From Conidiobolus incongruus B7586 (lineage: Eukaryota; Entomophthoromycota; Entomophthoromycetes; Entomophthorales; Conidiobolaceae): a DNA stretch of 21,126 nucleotides. Position numbers and translations under genes: made by a program. A model generated the notes under the pieces. It did not search any database. It worked only from the letters and a program-made list of their open reading frames with translations, and was not told where the DNA came from. Below are positions 1-9,788 of this stretch, piece after piece. How positions within the stretch are numbered: the stretch's first letter is position 1; each line of letters starts with the position of its first letter. Location of the stretch: assembly GCA_000697335.1 (NCBI GenBank), contig JNEM01009174.1:1-21126 (forward strand). The letters run 5' to 3'.

Positions 1-8
1 CATGTAAC

Positions 9-323
9 TTAGTGTTGAGCACGACGAGATTCGGCGATGATGTTGCTGAGTTCTTCAACCTTCTTCTTGGCACGGACCAAGGTACCCAATCTCTTCTTAG
101 CCAACTTACGGGCACGCTTATCCTTGGAGTTCTTAAGCAATTCCATAACACGGCGTTCGTAAGGAGCGAAACCGACGACTTCTCTAACTAAGTCGCGGAC
201 GAATCTGGTGCGCTTCTTGGGGAGACCACGACGTTGGCTGGGTCTTTGCTTTAACTCACGGGGAGTGGTGATGTGACCCTTATTTTTACCAATGATATAA
301 CCAGTACGTTGAGCAACGGCCAT
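9..323 (-). CDS. RPL36: 60S ribosomal protein eL36 (L36e)
   Basis: This is a structural protein of the cytosolic large ribosomal subunit. The 104-residue product matches the usual eL36 length (about 100-105). It begins [17 protein letters not shown], has the basic core motifs [11 protein letters not shown] and [13 protein letters not shown], and ends in a lysine/arginine-rich helix ([12 protein letters not shown]). The ATG at 323-321 is the family's normal start, the stop is TAA, and no intron is needed, which is the exception among the larger genes here. Coding GC is much higher than in the flanks, as expected for a highly expressed gene. A TATAAA box lies 45 bases upstream of the ATG, so the 5' leader is probably short. 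The stop is nine bases from the window edge, so the 3' UTR lies outside. The identity is secure. Confidence 0.97.
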   Translation of the reverse strand: MAVAQRTGYIIGKNKGHITTPRELKQRPSQRRGLPKKRTRFVRDLVREVVGFAPYERRVMELLKNSKDKRARKLAKKRLGTLVRAKKKVEELSNIIAESRRAQH

Positions 324-1698
324 TTTGTTGATTATTAGAATAAGTGGAGGTTGGGGAAAGATGCCTCTTTATAATAAACTTATTCGTAGAGAGGGCCAAT
401 TGAAAAATCTTCAGATTAATCATAACCCACAAATCTTTAATTATGCAAATTGTGGGATTTTCAATTCGAAATTTATTCAATTCAATTTTAACAACAGTTA
501 ATTTCTGCATTGAATAGATGATAGTAAATATTATTCATACTTTATTAGCACTAAAGCAATTTATTAGGATTTAATTTTTCATGAGAAATCAATATATTTG
601 TTTCTAATCAATTGTCATAACCTTAATAATATATTCATTTTTTTTAGTTCATATGAACGAGATATGCTTAAAGTGATTTCAAATATGTATATTAACTTAC
701 AAGTTATAAAGATAATAGCCATATATTACTATGATTTCAAGATTAATTCATCATTAATATTTGAAAATTTATCTAAACTAGTTACATGAATATAGTCCAT
801 TTTTTATTGTTATACATTAATTTAACCACATCAATATTGCATCCCATATTTTAATAACAAATTTAATGAACAATGAAATTTTGATTTGGAATATTTCTCA
901 AAATTTAAAATTTTATATACTTCACAAAGTATTCATATAATTAATACTATGTACTGCCATTTATAATTCATCAAAAAGTGTTTCAATGACAATTTGATCA
1001 AGACAAATAATAGTCTCAGCTTATATACACACTCAAAATGATGATAATGGTGATATTTATATTCAAATTTTTTCAAAATCATCAAATTTATTACGAGGTA
1101 AAATTATAATTTAAATCTTATTTTAGGGTATGCTATACTGGTATTCAATTTATTTTTGACTTATCCACTTAAATTTTGCTCAAATTTGAGACACACTTAC
1201 CTGATGTCAATATTAAAATTTAATGAAAGTGATGTATATTAGTAATAAATGCATATGGTTGTTCTCTATCTAATAGAAAATTTGAATTTAAAAAAATTCT
1301 ATTACTATTTCAGTAAATAAAATATTATATAATAGTTTAGGTGAATTAAATTGTATTAAATATATTTTCAATTTAAATTTTATTTATCAATAAAATTTAT
1401 CGATCTTACACTCGTTGATAAAAAATAAATCATATTATAATATTAAATGTAATATATTAATTAAAGATGCCTTAATTTCTATTCTATCTCACATTATACA
1501 ACCAATAATAAAATATGTCTATTAGCTTTTTTATATATTTATTAATTCACAATTTTGAATTATTTTTATTATCTAAACTAATTCCCATAAATTCAAATTC
1601 TATGAATAATATAACAATGAGCTTGCGTCATATTCATTAATTTAAAAATTTAAATTCAGTCACCAAAACAAAATAATATAATCATAATATATAATAAT
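324..1698. other. Intergenic spacer between divergent eL36 and PSMD5-like genes
   Basis: This very AT-rich spacer of about 1.4 kb separates two divergently transcribed genes. Apart from the eL36 TATA box I see no gene, RNA or repeat family in it. A 63-codon open frame at 598-789 opens with TTG rather than ATG and has the composition of the surrounding DNA, so I treat it as chance. The promoter of the PSMD5-like gene must lie at the right end, but no clear TATA box is visible there. Confidence 0.6.
368..373 (-). promoter_or_regulatory. TATA box of the eL36 gene
   Basis: TATAAAG reads on the minus strand 45 bases upstream of the eL36 ATG. The spacing suits a core promoter with a leader of roughly 15-25 bases. 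The same spacing recurs upstream of the first zinc-finger gene (about 45 bases), which supports a functional role. This is inferred from sequence and position only. Confidence 0.5.
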
Positions 1699-3458
1699 AT
1701 GGATGACAGTGAACCTTTTAATACTACAATACTCAGTGAAATGGTTAGTTTTCCTATCACTGATTTAAGTTCAATGACTAAAGCTATTAGAGTCTTGGCT
1801 GAGCGTTTAGTTCCAAATCCAGCTGCCAATAAATTAAACTTTAATTAATATTGAAATTTATGCATTTCTTTTTAGAATCTGCTCAAATTACCGGAAAGTT
1901 ACCTTTATCTTCTATTCTAAGTTTATTGCAATATAGTAATGCTGATTTATCCGATGCCACTTCAACTTTGATTCAAAGACTTCTTGTACCTTTGCCTATT
2001 AATTTAATTTTAATTCAATTTAAGGTACATCTTAAATTTAGCACATATTATGATTAAATTTTTGGATGTCTTTAAGAATTGGATTAATGAAGGTTTGAAT
2101 GGCGAATCAGACCAATTGAAAGAACTAGCTCTTTCTGTTTGGGTTAATAGAGAGCATGATACCAATTCCAAACAATTAATATTGAATAACTATGGAGTTC
2201 AACTATTAGATTGCATTGCTAATACTGAATCTCCAAAGGTCTCCCAATTGGCTATCAAGCCTTTTGTCGCATGTGCAAATGACGAGTCCGCTCTCAAAAT
2301 CATTCTTTCATCACCTATTCTAGATACAATCCATCAATTATTTGAACGCGGAGCCATTGTTAAAACTCGAGTGCTTGAATTATTAATGCAAATGGCATCT
2401 GTATCTAAATCAACTTATTTAAAATTAAAGGAAGTCAATTTATTTTCCAAGGTTGACACCTGCATTGATTCAGATGATCTCTTGTTGAAATTGAATACCT
2501 TAGAACTACTCGTCTCCACAACTGATAGCCACTAGGGACCCTCCTTCTTAGAAGATTTTGATTTTCATCAAAAGATCTGGAACAATCTGGAAAACCACCC
2601 TGCCGACATGCCTCCAGAATCTCTTGAGAGCCTTTGCTACTGCGCCGAGCTCAAGTTTATGGCCCAATCGTGGCGTTTATACTCAACTGACCATCACTTA
2701 TATATCCAAATCATCAAGCAGTTAGAATACTCTCACCAAGACAAATTCAATAACGACATCAAGGAATCTGCTATACACTCTTACGGTATCATTGGTAGTT
2801 CACCGAAGGGAATGATCATTTTACATACACAAGAAACAGCCCTTCGAAAATTTGTTCGCTTTTCTAGATCTGCGATAGATCGACTTAAAGTAGAATGCTT
2901 GAGAGCTTTTGCATTAATGATGAGATCTAAGAAGTCTCCAGAAGATGAATCATCCGAATTAATCGATGTAGTTGTCACGCTTTACAATCTCTTAGCCGAA
3001 AACGTTGTAATGCCTAGCGTATTCGTTCAATTGGCTCAAAATCCAATTGAGTCGATTAAAGCTCCATCTTACAAATTTTTGTATAACTTATCTACCTATC
3101 ATTGGGGAATTAAGGTAAATATATGATCATAAAACATAATTAATTCAATAATTAATCACTTTAATAGGAATTAATTGATTCTACAATATTTATAAAATTT
3201 TTATTCAATAGAAATTTAGATTCAACTTATTTGGGAATGGTAATGGTCAAATTTTACTCATTGTTTTAATATTTAAATATTAACTAATAATTAATTGACT
3301 AGAAAATGAAATATAAAATAGTTGAATCAATATATAAAAATCATGATAAACCCACTCCAATCTTGGATGAGAAATTAATTTTACAATTTAAGAATTATTT
3401 AAATCAAGGTGAATTTTATGCTGAGAGTGTACCTGAAATCGTCACTCAAAATCTGTAA
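1699..3458 (+). CDS. PSMD5: PSMD5/S5B (Hsm3-like) 26S proteasome assembly chaperone, with an in-frame TAG
   Basis: The family consists of HEAT/ARM-like solenoid chaperones that hold the Rpt1-Rpt2 module during assembly of the 19S base. My model joins 1699-1804, 1876-2024, 2077-3114, 3168-3239 and 3303-3458: 507 codons including the stop, against 504 residues in human PSMD5. Similarity to the human protein runs the full length, for example the acidic 'DDLLLKLNTLELL' helix, the 'HSYGIIGSSPKGM' repeat, and a C-terminal 'KNYLNQGEFYAESV' matching human 'RTYLSEGPYYVKPV'. Introns 2-4 have clear GTA...AG ends and keep frame. The donor of intron 1 (GTTTAG at 1805) is atypical and is the weakest part. 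Codon 238 is TAG (2533-2535), yet family similarity continues in the same frame on both sides, so the gene is either recently broken, read through, or affected by a sequence error. Stopping there would give 237 residues. AATAAA lies at 3479-3484. Family identity is confident; functional status is open. Confidence 0.82.
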
Positions 3459-4558
3459 TTTAAATTTGTTTTTAGTTCAATAAATATATTATTACTTAAT
3501 TTGAATGATTATTGATTTGAAATGTTTACGATTATATCAATAGAAATTATTACAATTTAATTTTCATTTTATAACTATATTTTGATGATAGAATTATCAG
3601 AATTATTTGCATAATCTCTGAATATTCAAGATAAACAGTTAATCTTCCTTAATATGTTATTTTGAATTTAGAATAAAATTTGAAAAATATTACAAAAATA
3701 ATATTACCAATTTATTTTTTTGAGTAATTATATTGCTATTATAATAGAAACATTTTTTAATATAATTAAAATAACCTTAAGTTATTAAATTGATTAAACA
3801 AAGGAACATACAATTATATTAGTTAATTAATCAACGATATGATCAGTATTTAGAGAATTCTGTTTATAAATCCCAAATGATCCTGCGATGAGGTAATAGG
3901 AAATTGATTAATATAATTTAACAAAACCAGATTGTTTCTACAAAATCTGAGATAATATTTATATAAACTCAAAACTGACACCCTACTTTAAATCTAGATA
4001 AATTTTGACAATTTAATTCAATTAGCTAAAGATTTGATAAATAATTTCATTTTCTGATGATTAAAAAAATCGGACAAATTTTGTAATAGTGAATATTATC
4101 AAAAACTACTCAAGAATGATAATTCTATATATTTTTGTTTATTAAATATTAGACAAATATAAATAATATTTTAAAAAATTTAAATATCAGAATTTTAATT
4201 TTTAATTTTATAATATTGATCAAAGAATAATCAGTAATAAAAGTGATTTTTAGATTCATAAATTCAACTTATCTCGAAAAGGATATTTTTATTGATAATT
4301 AATAATTATTTTCACTAATATTTTCAAATTAAAAATATCCAACTTTATAATTAATCAAACTCTTTAGATATTTCACATATTTGGCAAATTTTACCTGATA
4401 TAGAATTCGGGACTGACTATTTCAAGTAATTAAATAGAGTTTAAACAATAGTTATGGATTAATTAATTTAGTTTATTGGGTTTGGCTATTATACAGACTA
4501 AAATGTTATATGGAATAGGTATGATAATGAGTGAAATTGTATAGAAAACCAACAAACA
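3459..4558. other. Convergent intergenic spacer
   Basis: The 1.1 kb between the 3' ends of the PSMD5-like gene and the kinase gene is strongly AT-rich. Apart from likely poly(A) signals (AATAAA at 3479-3484 on plus; reverse-strand AATAAA at 4472-4477 for the kinase) I see nothing with coding or RNA-gene character. Confidence 0.6.
3479..3484 (+). promoter_or_regulatory. Polyadenylation signal AATAAA of the PSMD5-like gene
   Basis: A canonical AATAAA starts 21 bases after the TAA of the PSMD5-like gene. The position fits a fungal 3' end, but in DNA this AT-rich such hexamers also occur by chance. Confidence 0.35.
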
Positions 4559-7073
4559 CTATTTGAGCCACTTGCTGATCAATGTCTCCAACTGCTTGGA
4601 TGTAAAAGGCTTAGCTAAATGATCTGACATGCCAACCCTCTTGAAATTCTCCAGCTCATTGTACATGGTACTAGCACTGACAGATATAATAGGTAAAGTC
4701 GAATTATTCTCTCTGATTAGTTGACATACTAAGTCTCCATTCATGACGGGCATCATGTGATCTAACAGGATGAGACAATAATGATTGTTGGGGTGCTGGT
4801 GATATGCGTTCAATGCTTCTAAACCGTTTTCAACCATTGTTATTTTGATATTAGGGATCTTGTCCAGAAACTTTTTGATAATTTTTTGATTAATGGGATT
4901 GTCTTCGGCGATCAGTACCTCATGTGTGTGATCCGCTCTACTGCATCCCAAAGGTGCGTGTGAAGAGTTGATAGGGGTCATTTTAGACGTTGAAAGCTCT
5001 GATGAATGAGTTGATTTGAAAAGTTTGCGCGGAGAGTGAGATTCATCGCGATAGGAACCGTAATTCGAATCCTCCGGAATCGTATCTTGGATTATTTGAT
5101 AATTTCTAGATTCGTTTTCTCCAATACTTTGATCTATCTGAGATGGATCGTAACCGATCAAGGGAAGTTCAAGTTCAAACCAACAGATGGTTCCAACGCC
5201 TAGCTGACTCGAGAGTCCAACACTGCCACCCATGAGTTCAACGAGTGATTTAGAAATGGAGAGACCTAAGCCACTGCCATGCATATGTTGATTATTGTTT
5301 TTGGCCTGTGTCCAAGGGGAGAAAAGGAGAGGCACAGTTTCTGAGGGAATACCAATACCTGAATCTTCTACCAATACTTTAAAATGGTATCTAGGAGGAT
5401 CCTGAAAGACTTCGTACTCACAATACACTTTAATGAATCCCCCCTCCGGCGTGAATTTAATGGAATTGGATACAAGATTTGTTAAAACTTGTAAAATTCT
5501 GTTAGGATCACCCATCAGTTGGTAAGATGTATCCTTGAATTGTGGGAATTCTAGGGATACACCTTTATTTTGAGCTTCTACTTTAAACATATTTTCAGCT
5601 CTCTTAAATACACTTTGAATGAGGAATGGTTCATTATTGATTTCGAGTTTGCCAGACTCAATTTTAGAAAAATCTAATATATCTCCAACTACTCTGAGTA
5701 GTAATTGTGCTGAATAATTGATATTTTCCAATTGTTCCCTCTGATCGGCATCCAATTTGGAATCTATGAGCAAGCTGGTATTGCCAATGATTCCAAATAG
5801 CGGTGTCCTAATCTCATGACTCATAACAGCTAAAAATCTCGACTTCATCTTAGAGGATTGAAGAGCTGTCTGTTCAGATATTATTAGTCTTTTGCGCTCC
5901 ATTTCCGCATCTTTCAGATCTTGAATATCAGTACAAAATCCGATCCATTGAGTGATTTTTTGAGATACTGGGTCTTTGATTGGTTCTGCTCGAACGAGGT
6001 GATATCTATAAGGATTGGGAGCACCCGACGGTATTTTTGCAGGATTTTTTCTAATTCGAATCTCTTGACTTTCGAAAGTAACACCATTCTAAATATTATG
6101 GTGAATAAATAATAACGAATATAGGAAAAAGTGTCATTACCTCTCTAGCAAGTCGCCAATTGGTCATATATTCCGAAACATCGTCCGGGTGGACAGAGCC
6201 TTCCCAGCTTTCGTTATAATCTACACCGATCTTTTCTCTATACAAATTATTAACATAACTAAAATGGGTTAGTGACCAGACTTTGACGATTTGTTTTAGA
6301 TTGAGATATTAGGTTCAATTTATTCGGCCCATATATAGACTAAACTTTTAAACTAATCAATTCAGCCAATTAAATATTATAAATTTAAATCAATAAATTA
6401 TATTCAACAGGGTTGCATATTTCAATGATTAAAATATGTAAGGAAAGCTTATAACTTACTAATTATTGCCCTGGGGGTCGCATGCCCAAATCATAACAGG
6501 TACCAAATTAGCTAAATTAGTAAATTCTTCTAATAATCGCTGCTGGTAACGCTTTTCCATAAACGCATTTGCCCCCTGGCCGCTCTCGCATACTTTGGGG
6601 TCGATGGGGATCAAGTTATGATTATTGAAGGAGGTGACTTCGAAGCTAGGGGATGGCTGAGCATTCAGGCTTGATTCATGATTCGTCGTCATATACAAGG
6701 ATAGTAGATCGTGACTTGCAAACGTCAAAGTGTAAAACTCCTGGCTTTCAAACATCCATCGTTTCACTCTGACAGGCGCTAAATAGTAGGAATTATCAAA
6801 TCTGGGAATTCTTGCATAACACAGTTCGGTAGGATGACTGGGACGTGGTGGATTGGGTGGTTTGTTGAACACTGAAGGTGTGAAGTGATCTTGTATTAGT
6901 GAAGTATAACTCTGATGGATCAGCGATTTGCCATTCGGCGTTTTTAAAGCTGCTATAGCTTCATGATTGCAACCCAATACAAACTCTTTATTGCAAACAA
7001 TGGTGGGAGTGATATTACCCACACAGATTAAACTAATAGCCTCTTGTAGAGAAATAGATCGATTCCAATCCAT
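4559..7073 (-). CDS. Soluble PAS-containing hybrid histidine kinase with receiver domain
   Basis: This is a two-component sensor kinase that should autophosphorylate on His and pass phosphate to its own receiver Asp, then to an HPt protein. Exons (minus) are 7073-6460, 6258-6141 and 6088-4559, giving 753 residues. The ATG at 7073 is the first in the open frame. Residues 1-150 resemble a degenerate PAS fold (inference). A PAS/PAC domain spans about 190-310 ('VPVMIWACD' to 'WIGFCTDIQD') and is split by both introns. HisKA contains SHEIRTPL with His335. The HATPase has an N box (NLVSNSIKF), G1 (DSGIGI) and G2 (GSGLGLS). The receiver at about 634-752 has the acidic AED, phospho-acceptor Asp687 in LLDHMMPVMNG and the LAKPF lysine. 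All catalytic residues are present and there is no membrane segment, so it is probably cytosolic. Intron 1 (201 bases) is unusually long and has a CACTAAC branch site. The stop is TAG, with AATAAA 82 bases beyond. The input signal is unknown. Confidence 0.93.
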
Positions 7074-8966
7074 TATAAATACACAGTTATATGAATAATA
7101 ATGACTGACAAATAAAAGAGAATAAAACACTAGTTTTCCAAGTATAAACCAATAAACCAATTTATTAAATCTAAGATAAAATCCAGCAATTATTAAAAGT
7201 TCTCCTTTGAATCACTAAAGTGGTGTTTACTAAAAAACGTTGATATAAGATTGTGACTTAGGGTAATATATATATCCAAAAAATGTTTGATTTGATGGGG
7301 GGTATAAATAGAATTTACAATTTGTTAATATTGACGTATTTGGAGAAATTAAATATGACTATTATGGTGGCGATTAGAGATTAGATTGAGCAATTCTTTT
7401 ACCCAAGGTTATTATTCTAGACTCATTTTTGATATAGGATTTTCTCATTCTATTAATGTATATTGAATTTATTTTCTAAATATATGATCTATTCCTTTTA
7501 ATTTTTAAAAAGTTCTATTGAGTGATAATAGATGGGTATTAAGTTTGTATTTTATTTCAATTGGATTATGAACACAACACTATATCAACCAATCTAATGA
7601 TAAAAAATAAAAATTTGAATCAGAACTCATAAGTAATTCTAATTGGAGACTGAGGGAGAACGAATCCAAAAAAATTTATCAATACTGAATTTAGTCATAT
7701 TTGTCATAGATGGAGTAATATAAATCTACCAAGAAACGATCAATTTCTTTCATAGTTATCGGAATTTGAACCGAATCTTGTTTTGATCATTCTTTTATTT
7801 TTGTTGAATTTAGAATTCGTTTCACTATTTATTGAATTCATCGCCATTTACATTTTTAAATCTAATATAATTAATAAATTGATGATTGGTTAGAAGCATT
7901 TAAAATAATCAATGAAAAAAGTACAGAAAAATAATGGAATATATTAATTGATAAGTTGATCTTGATTAATTAAGTCTTAAAAAATAATTATTTATCCATG
8001 ACAAATAATTCCCAAAGGTATGAATTTGTTTCAAGTATTTAAATAATAATATAATCAAAATAATTTGAATGGGTTTCTGAATAATTATCAAATTCTAGAC
8101 CTAATTAAAATGGTAGATCATAATTAAATATTAAACTTAAATAATACAAAACAATAATATATGTTTAAAGGTTAATTTGATTTATTTTTGCAACTCTTAA
8201 AAATACTATGTCAGATGGATGAATAGCTTTGCTTGGTTTAAGAAATATGATCTAGGATCAAGTCATTTTTAATTCAACAAAGTAATGGTATCGTAAAATC
8301 TAATCTTCTTGTATAGCTTTTAGGAATTTTGAGACTATTAATCAGGTATAATATCCAAAATTCAGATTTAATTGTTTTTGAATTTTGGATATATTTTTCA
8401 GTTGTAATGAATCAATATGTGGTGTGGGTAACATATTGAAATCAAATCTTATATATTAAAAAGATTATATAAAATAATATGGAAATAGTTATTAAGAAAA
8501 TGTGTGTGTTTTTATATTTAAAATAATATGTTTAGTACTACTGATAAATCTGTGATTGATCTTTATATTTTTTTATTTAATATGAACAAATTAAAATGTT
8601 AAAATATCAAAAAAAAACTTCGTGAATATATTTATACTAATAATTAAGATAAAAATAAAGGTATATATGAAAAAGAAATTAGTTATTTTATAAATATTCT
8701 AATATGTATATATCTTTTCAATTGGATAATTTAATATTTAATCAAATATTGTTGGGTCAAGATATTGAAAGCTAGTAATCAAAATCATTAATAAATAGTA
8801 TTCAAGTCAGAGTACTTGATACTGGATAGAGTATAGCTTTCATAATGCAACGCGTTTATTAGTAACTCAATGATCCTTCAATGTATTTGAACAATATATT
8901 CTGATATACAAATAGGTAATAAACAATATACTCGATTGTAGCGAACCTTAACTCAATACTCACGCT
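7074..8966. other. AT-rich spacer with kinase promoter, orphan TATA box and hairpin
   Basis: About 1.9 kb lies between the kinase start and the 3' end of the first zinc-finger gene. I see no coding region. It contains an isolated plus-strand TATAAATAG directly after a run of six G (near 7297-7311) and a 14-bp inverted repeat at 8351-8392, both listed separately. No TATA box is evident for the kinase itself. Confidence 0.55.
8351..8392. repeat. 14-bp perfect inverted repeat (hairpin)
   Basis: ATATCCAAAATTCA at 8351-8364 is exactly complementary to TGAATTTTGGATAT at 8379-8392, with a 14-base loop. It includes GC pairs in a region that is otherwise almost all A and T. The function is unknown. 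A stem this long could arise by chance somewhere in a 21 kb AT-rich window, so it is reported as a structure only. Confidence 0.6.
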
Positions 8967-9788
8967 TTATTTCCATTGATAGCATTTACGGAATGGATAA
9001 CAATCATGAAACTTGGAGAGACAATATAAACTGGTCCAATGATTAATCAAATTTGATCTGGTTTTGAACGTTTTCTCACAGGTAGTGCATTGGTAGGGCG
9101 TAGGGATTTGGTGCTGTCTTATATGCGATTTAAAATCGGGTAAGGTGTAAGTATCTTCCTCGCAAAATCGACAGGGATATGTGGTCTCAATAATAAAGCT
9201 TAGTCGCTTGCCTTGGGTATTGCAATATGGGGAGGTTTTGACTCTGGACTCACAAGTGTAATCAGGCTTATTGCCAATTGGTTTACTGGAAGTAACTAAT
9301 GAAAATAACTCTGAATCAAAGTCAAGTATGCTATCAATTGCATCTTTATTCTCTGTCTGATCCCGATTAAAGTGCTCGTCACTTCGGACTACACTTGACA
9401 TAGATGATGGTGTGGATTGGCTGTAATTAGTATTAGTAGCCATTGGGTTGTATCCATAGAAGTTATTCTCTTGAAAGGGCTGTATCCAGGGCATGGTTTG
9501 ATTAATAACAGTCCAAGATGGATGGACTGGTAAATTAGGATTAAATGAAAATTTAGACATGTTCAAATCAAGACCTTGAGGTTTAGGATCATTTAGTGAG
9601 ATATGTGAGAAGCAAAGATCTAAACCTCCTAATGAATCAATTGGAGAAGAAATAGGTTCTGTGCTGGGTGTTGGAAGTGATACATGTTCAGTATTTACTG
9701 CACCGGACCATGTATTATATATAATATGCTGATAACCATTGCAATGGCTTGAAAAAAATAAATTGTTGTTATACAAATTCGAGTTCAT
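8967..9788 (-). CDS. Zinc-finger protein with C2H2 plus C2HC fingers (paralog A), putative transcription factor
   Basis: A single-exon frame of 273 residues starts at the ATG at 9788 and ends in TAA. The first 200 residues are rich in Ser, Asn, Thr and Pro with an acidic patch (DFDSELF), as in regulatory regions of transcription factors. Finger 1 is a standard C2H2: C206, C209, H222, H226. After an HQIPTPYQC linker, finger 2 is C234, C237, H250 and then HWTSLYC, so the fourth ligand would be C256 at H-x5-C. The next gene on the same strand, 1.7 kb upstream, has the same finger arrangement and a shared motif around FNPNLP (82-87) with a following Trp, so the two are tandem paralogs. A TATA box lies about 45 bases upstream of the ATG. 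A GTGAGT donor-like site just after the stop could mean a 3'-UTR intron. DNA binding in the nucleus is inferred from the fingers; the target is unknown. Confidence 0.85.
   Translation of the reverse strand: MNSNLYNNNLFFSSHCNGYQHIIYNTWSGAVNTEHVSLPTPSTEPISSPIDSLGGLDLCFSHISLNDPKPQGLDLNMSKFSFNPNLPVHPSWTVINQTMPWIQPFQENNFYGYNPMATNTNYSQSTPSSMSSVVRSDEHFNRDQTENKDAIDSILDFDSELFSLVTSSKPIGNKPDYTCESRVKTSPYCNTQGKRLSFIIETTYPCRFCEEDTYTLPDFKSHIRQHQIPTPYQCTTCEKTFKTRSNLINHWTSLYCLSKFHDCYPFRKCYQWK

Noticed and set aside
598-789. 63-codon open frame left of the PSMD5-like gene
   Set aside because: It opens at TTG, has the composition of the spacer and shows no recognisable domain.
2512-2535. A 24-base GT...TAG micro-intron that would remove the in-frame TAG of the PSMD5-like gene without changing frame
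   Set aside because: It is half the size of the smallest intron in the window, and its residues match conserved family positions.
2452-2535. An 84-base GT...AG intron that would also remove the TAG in frame
   Set aside because: The removed residues (including DDLLLKLNTLELL) align with a conserved helix of PSMD5, so they are almost certainly coding.
4559-4561. TAG reassigned to an amino acid in this organism
   Set aside because: The kinase gene ends in TAG exactly where a receiver domain should end, so TAG acts as a normal stop.
7074-7160. A 29-residue hydrophobic N-terminal extension of the kinase, possibly a membrane anchor
   Set aside because: The upstream frame has no ATG (it opens at TTG); the first in-frame ATG is at 7073.
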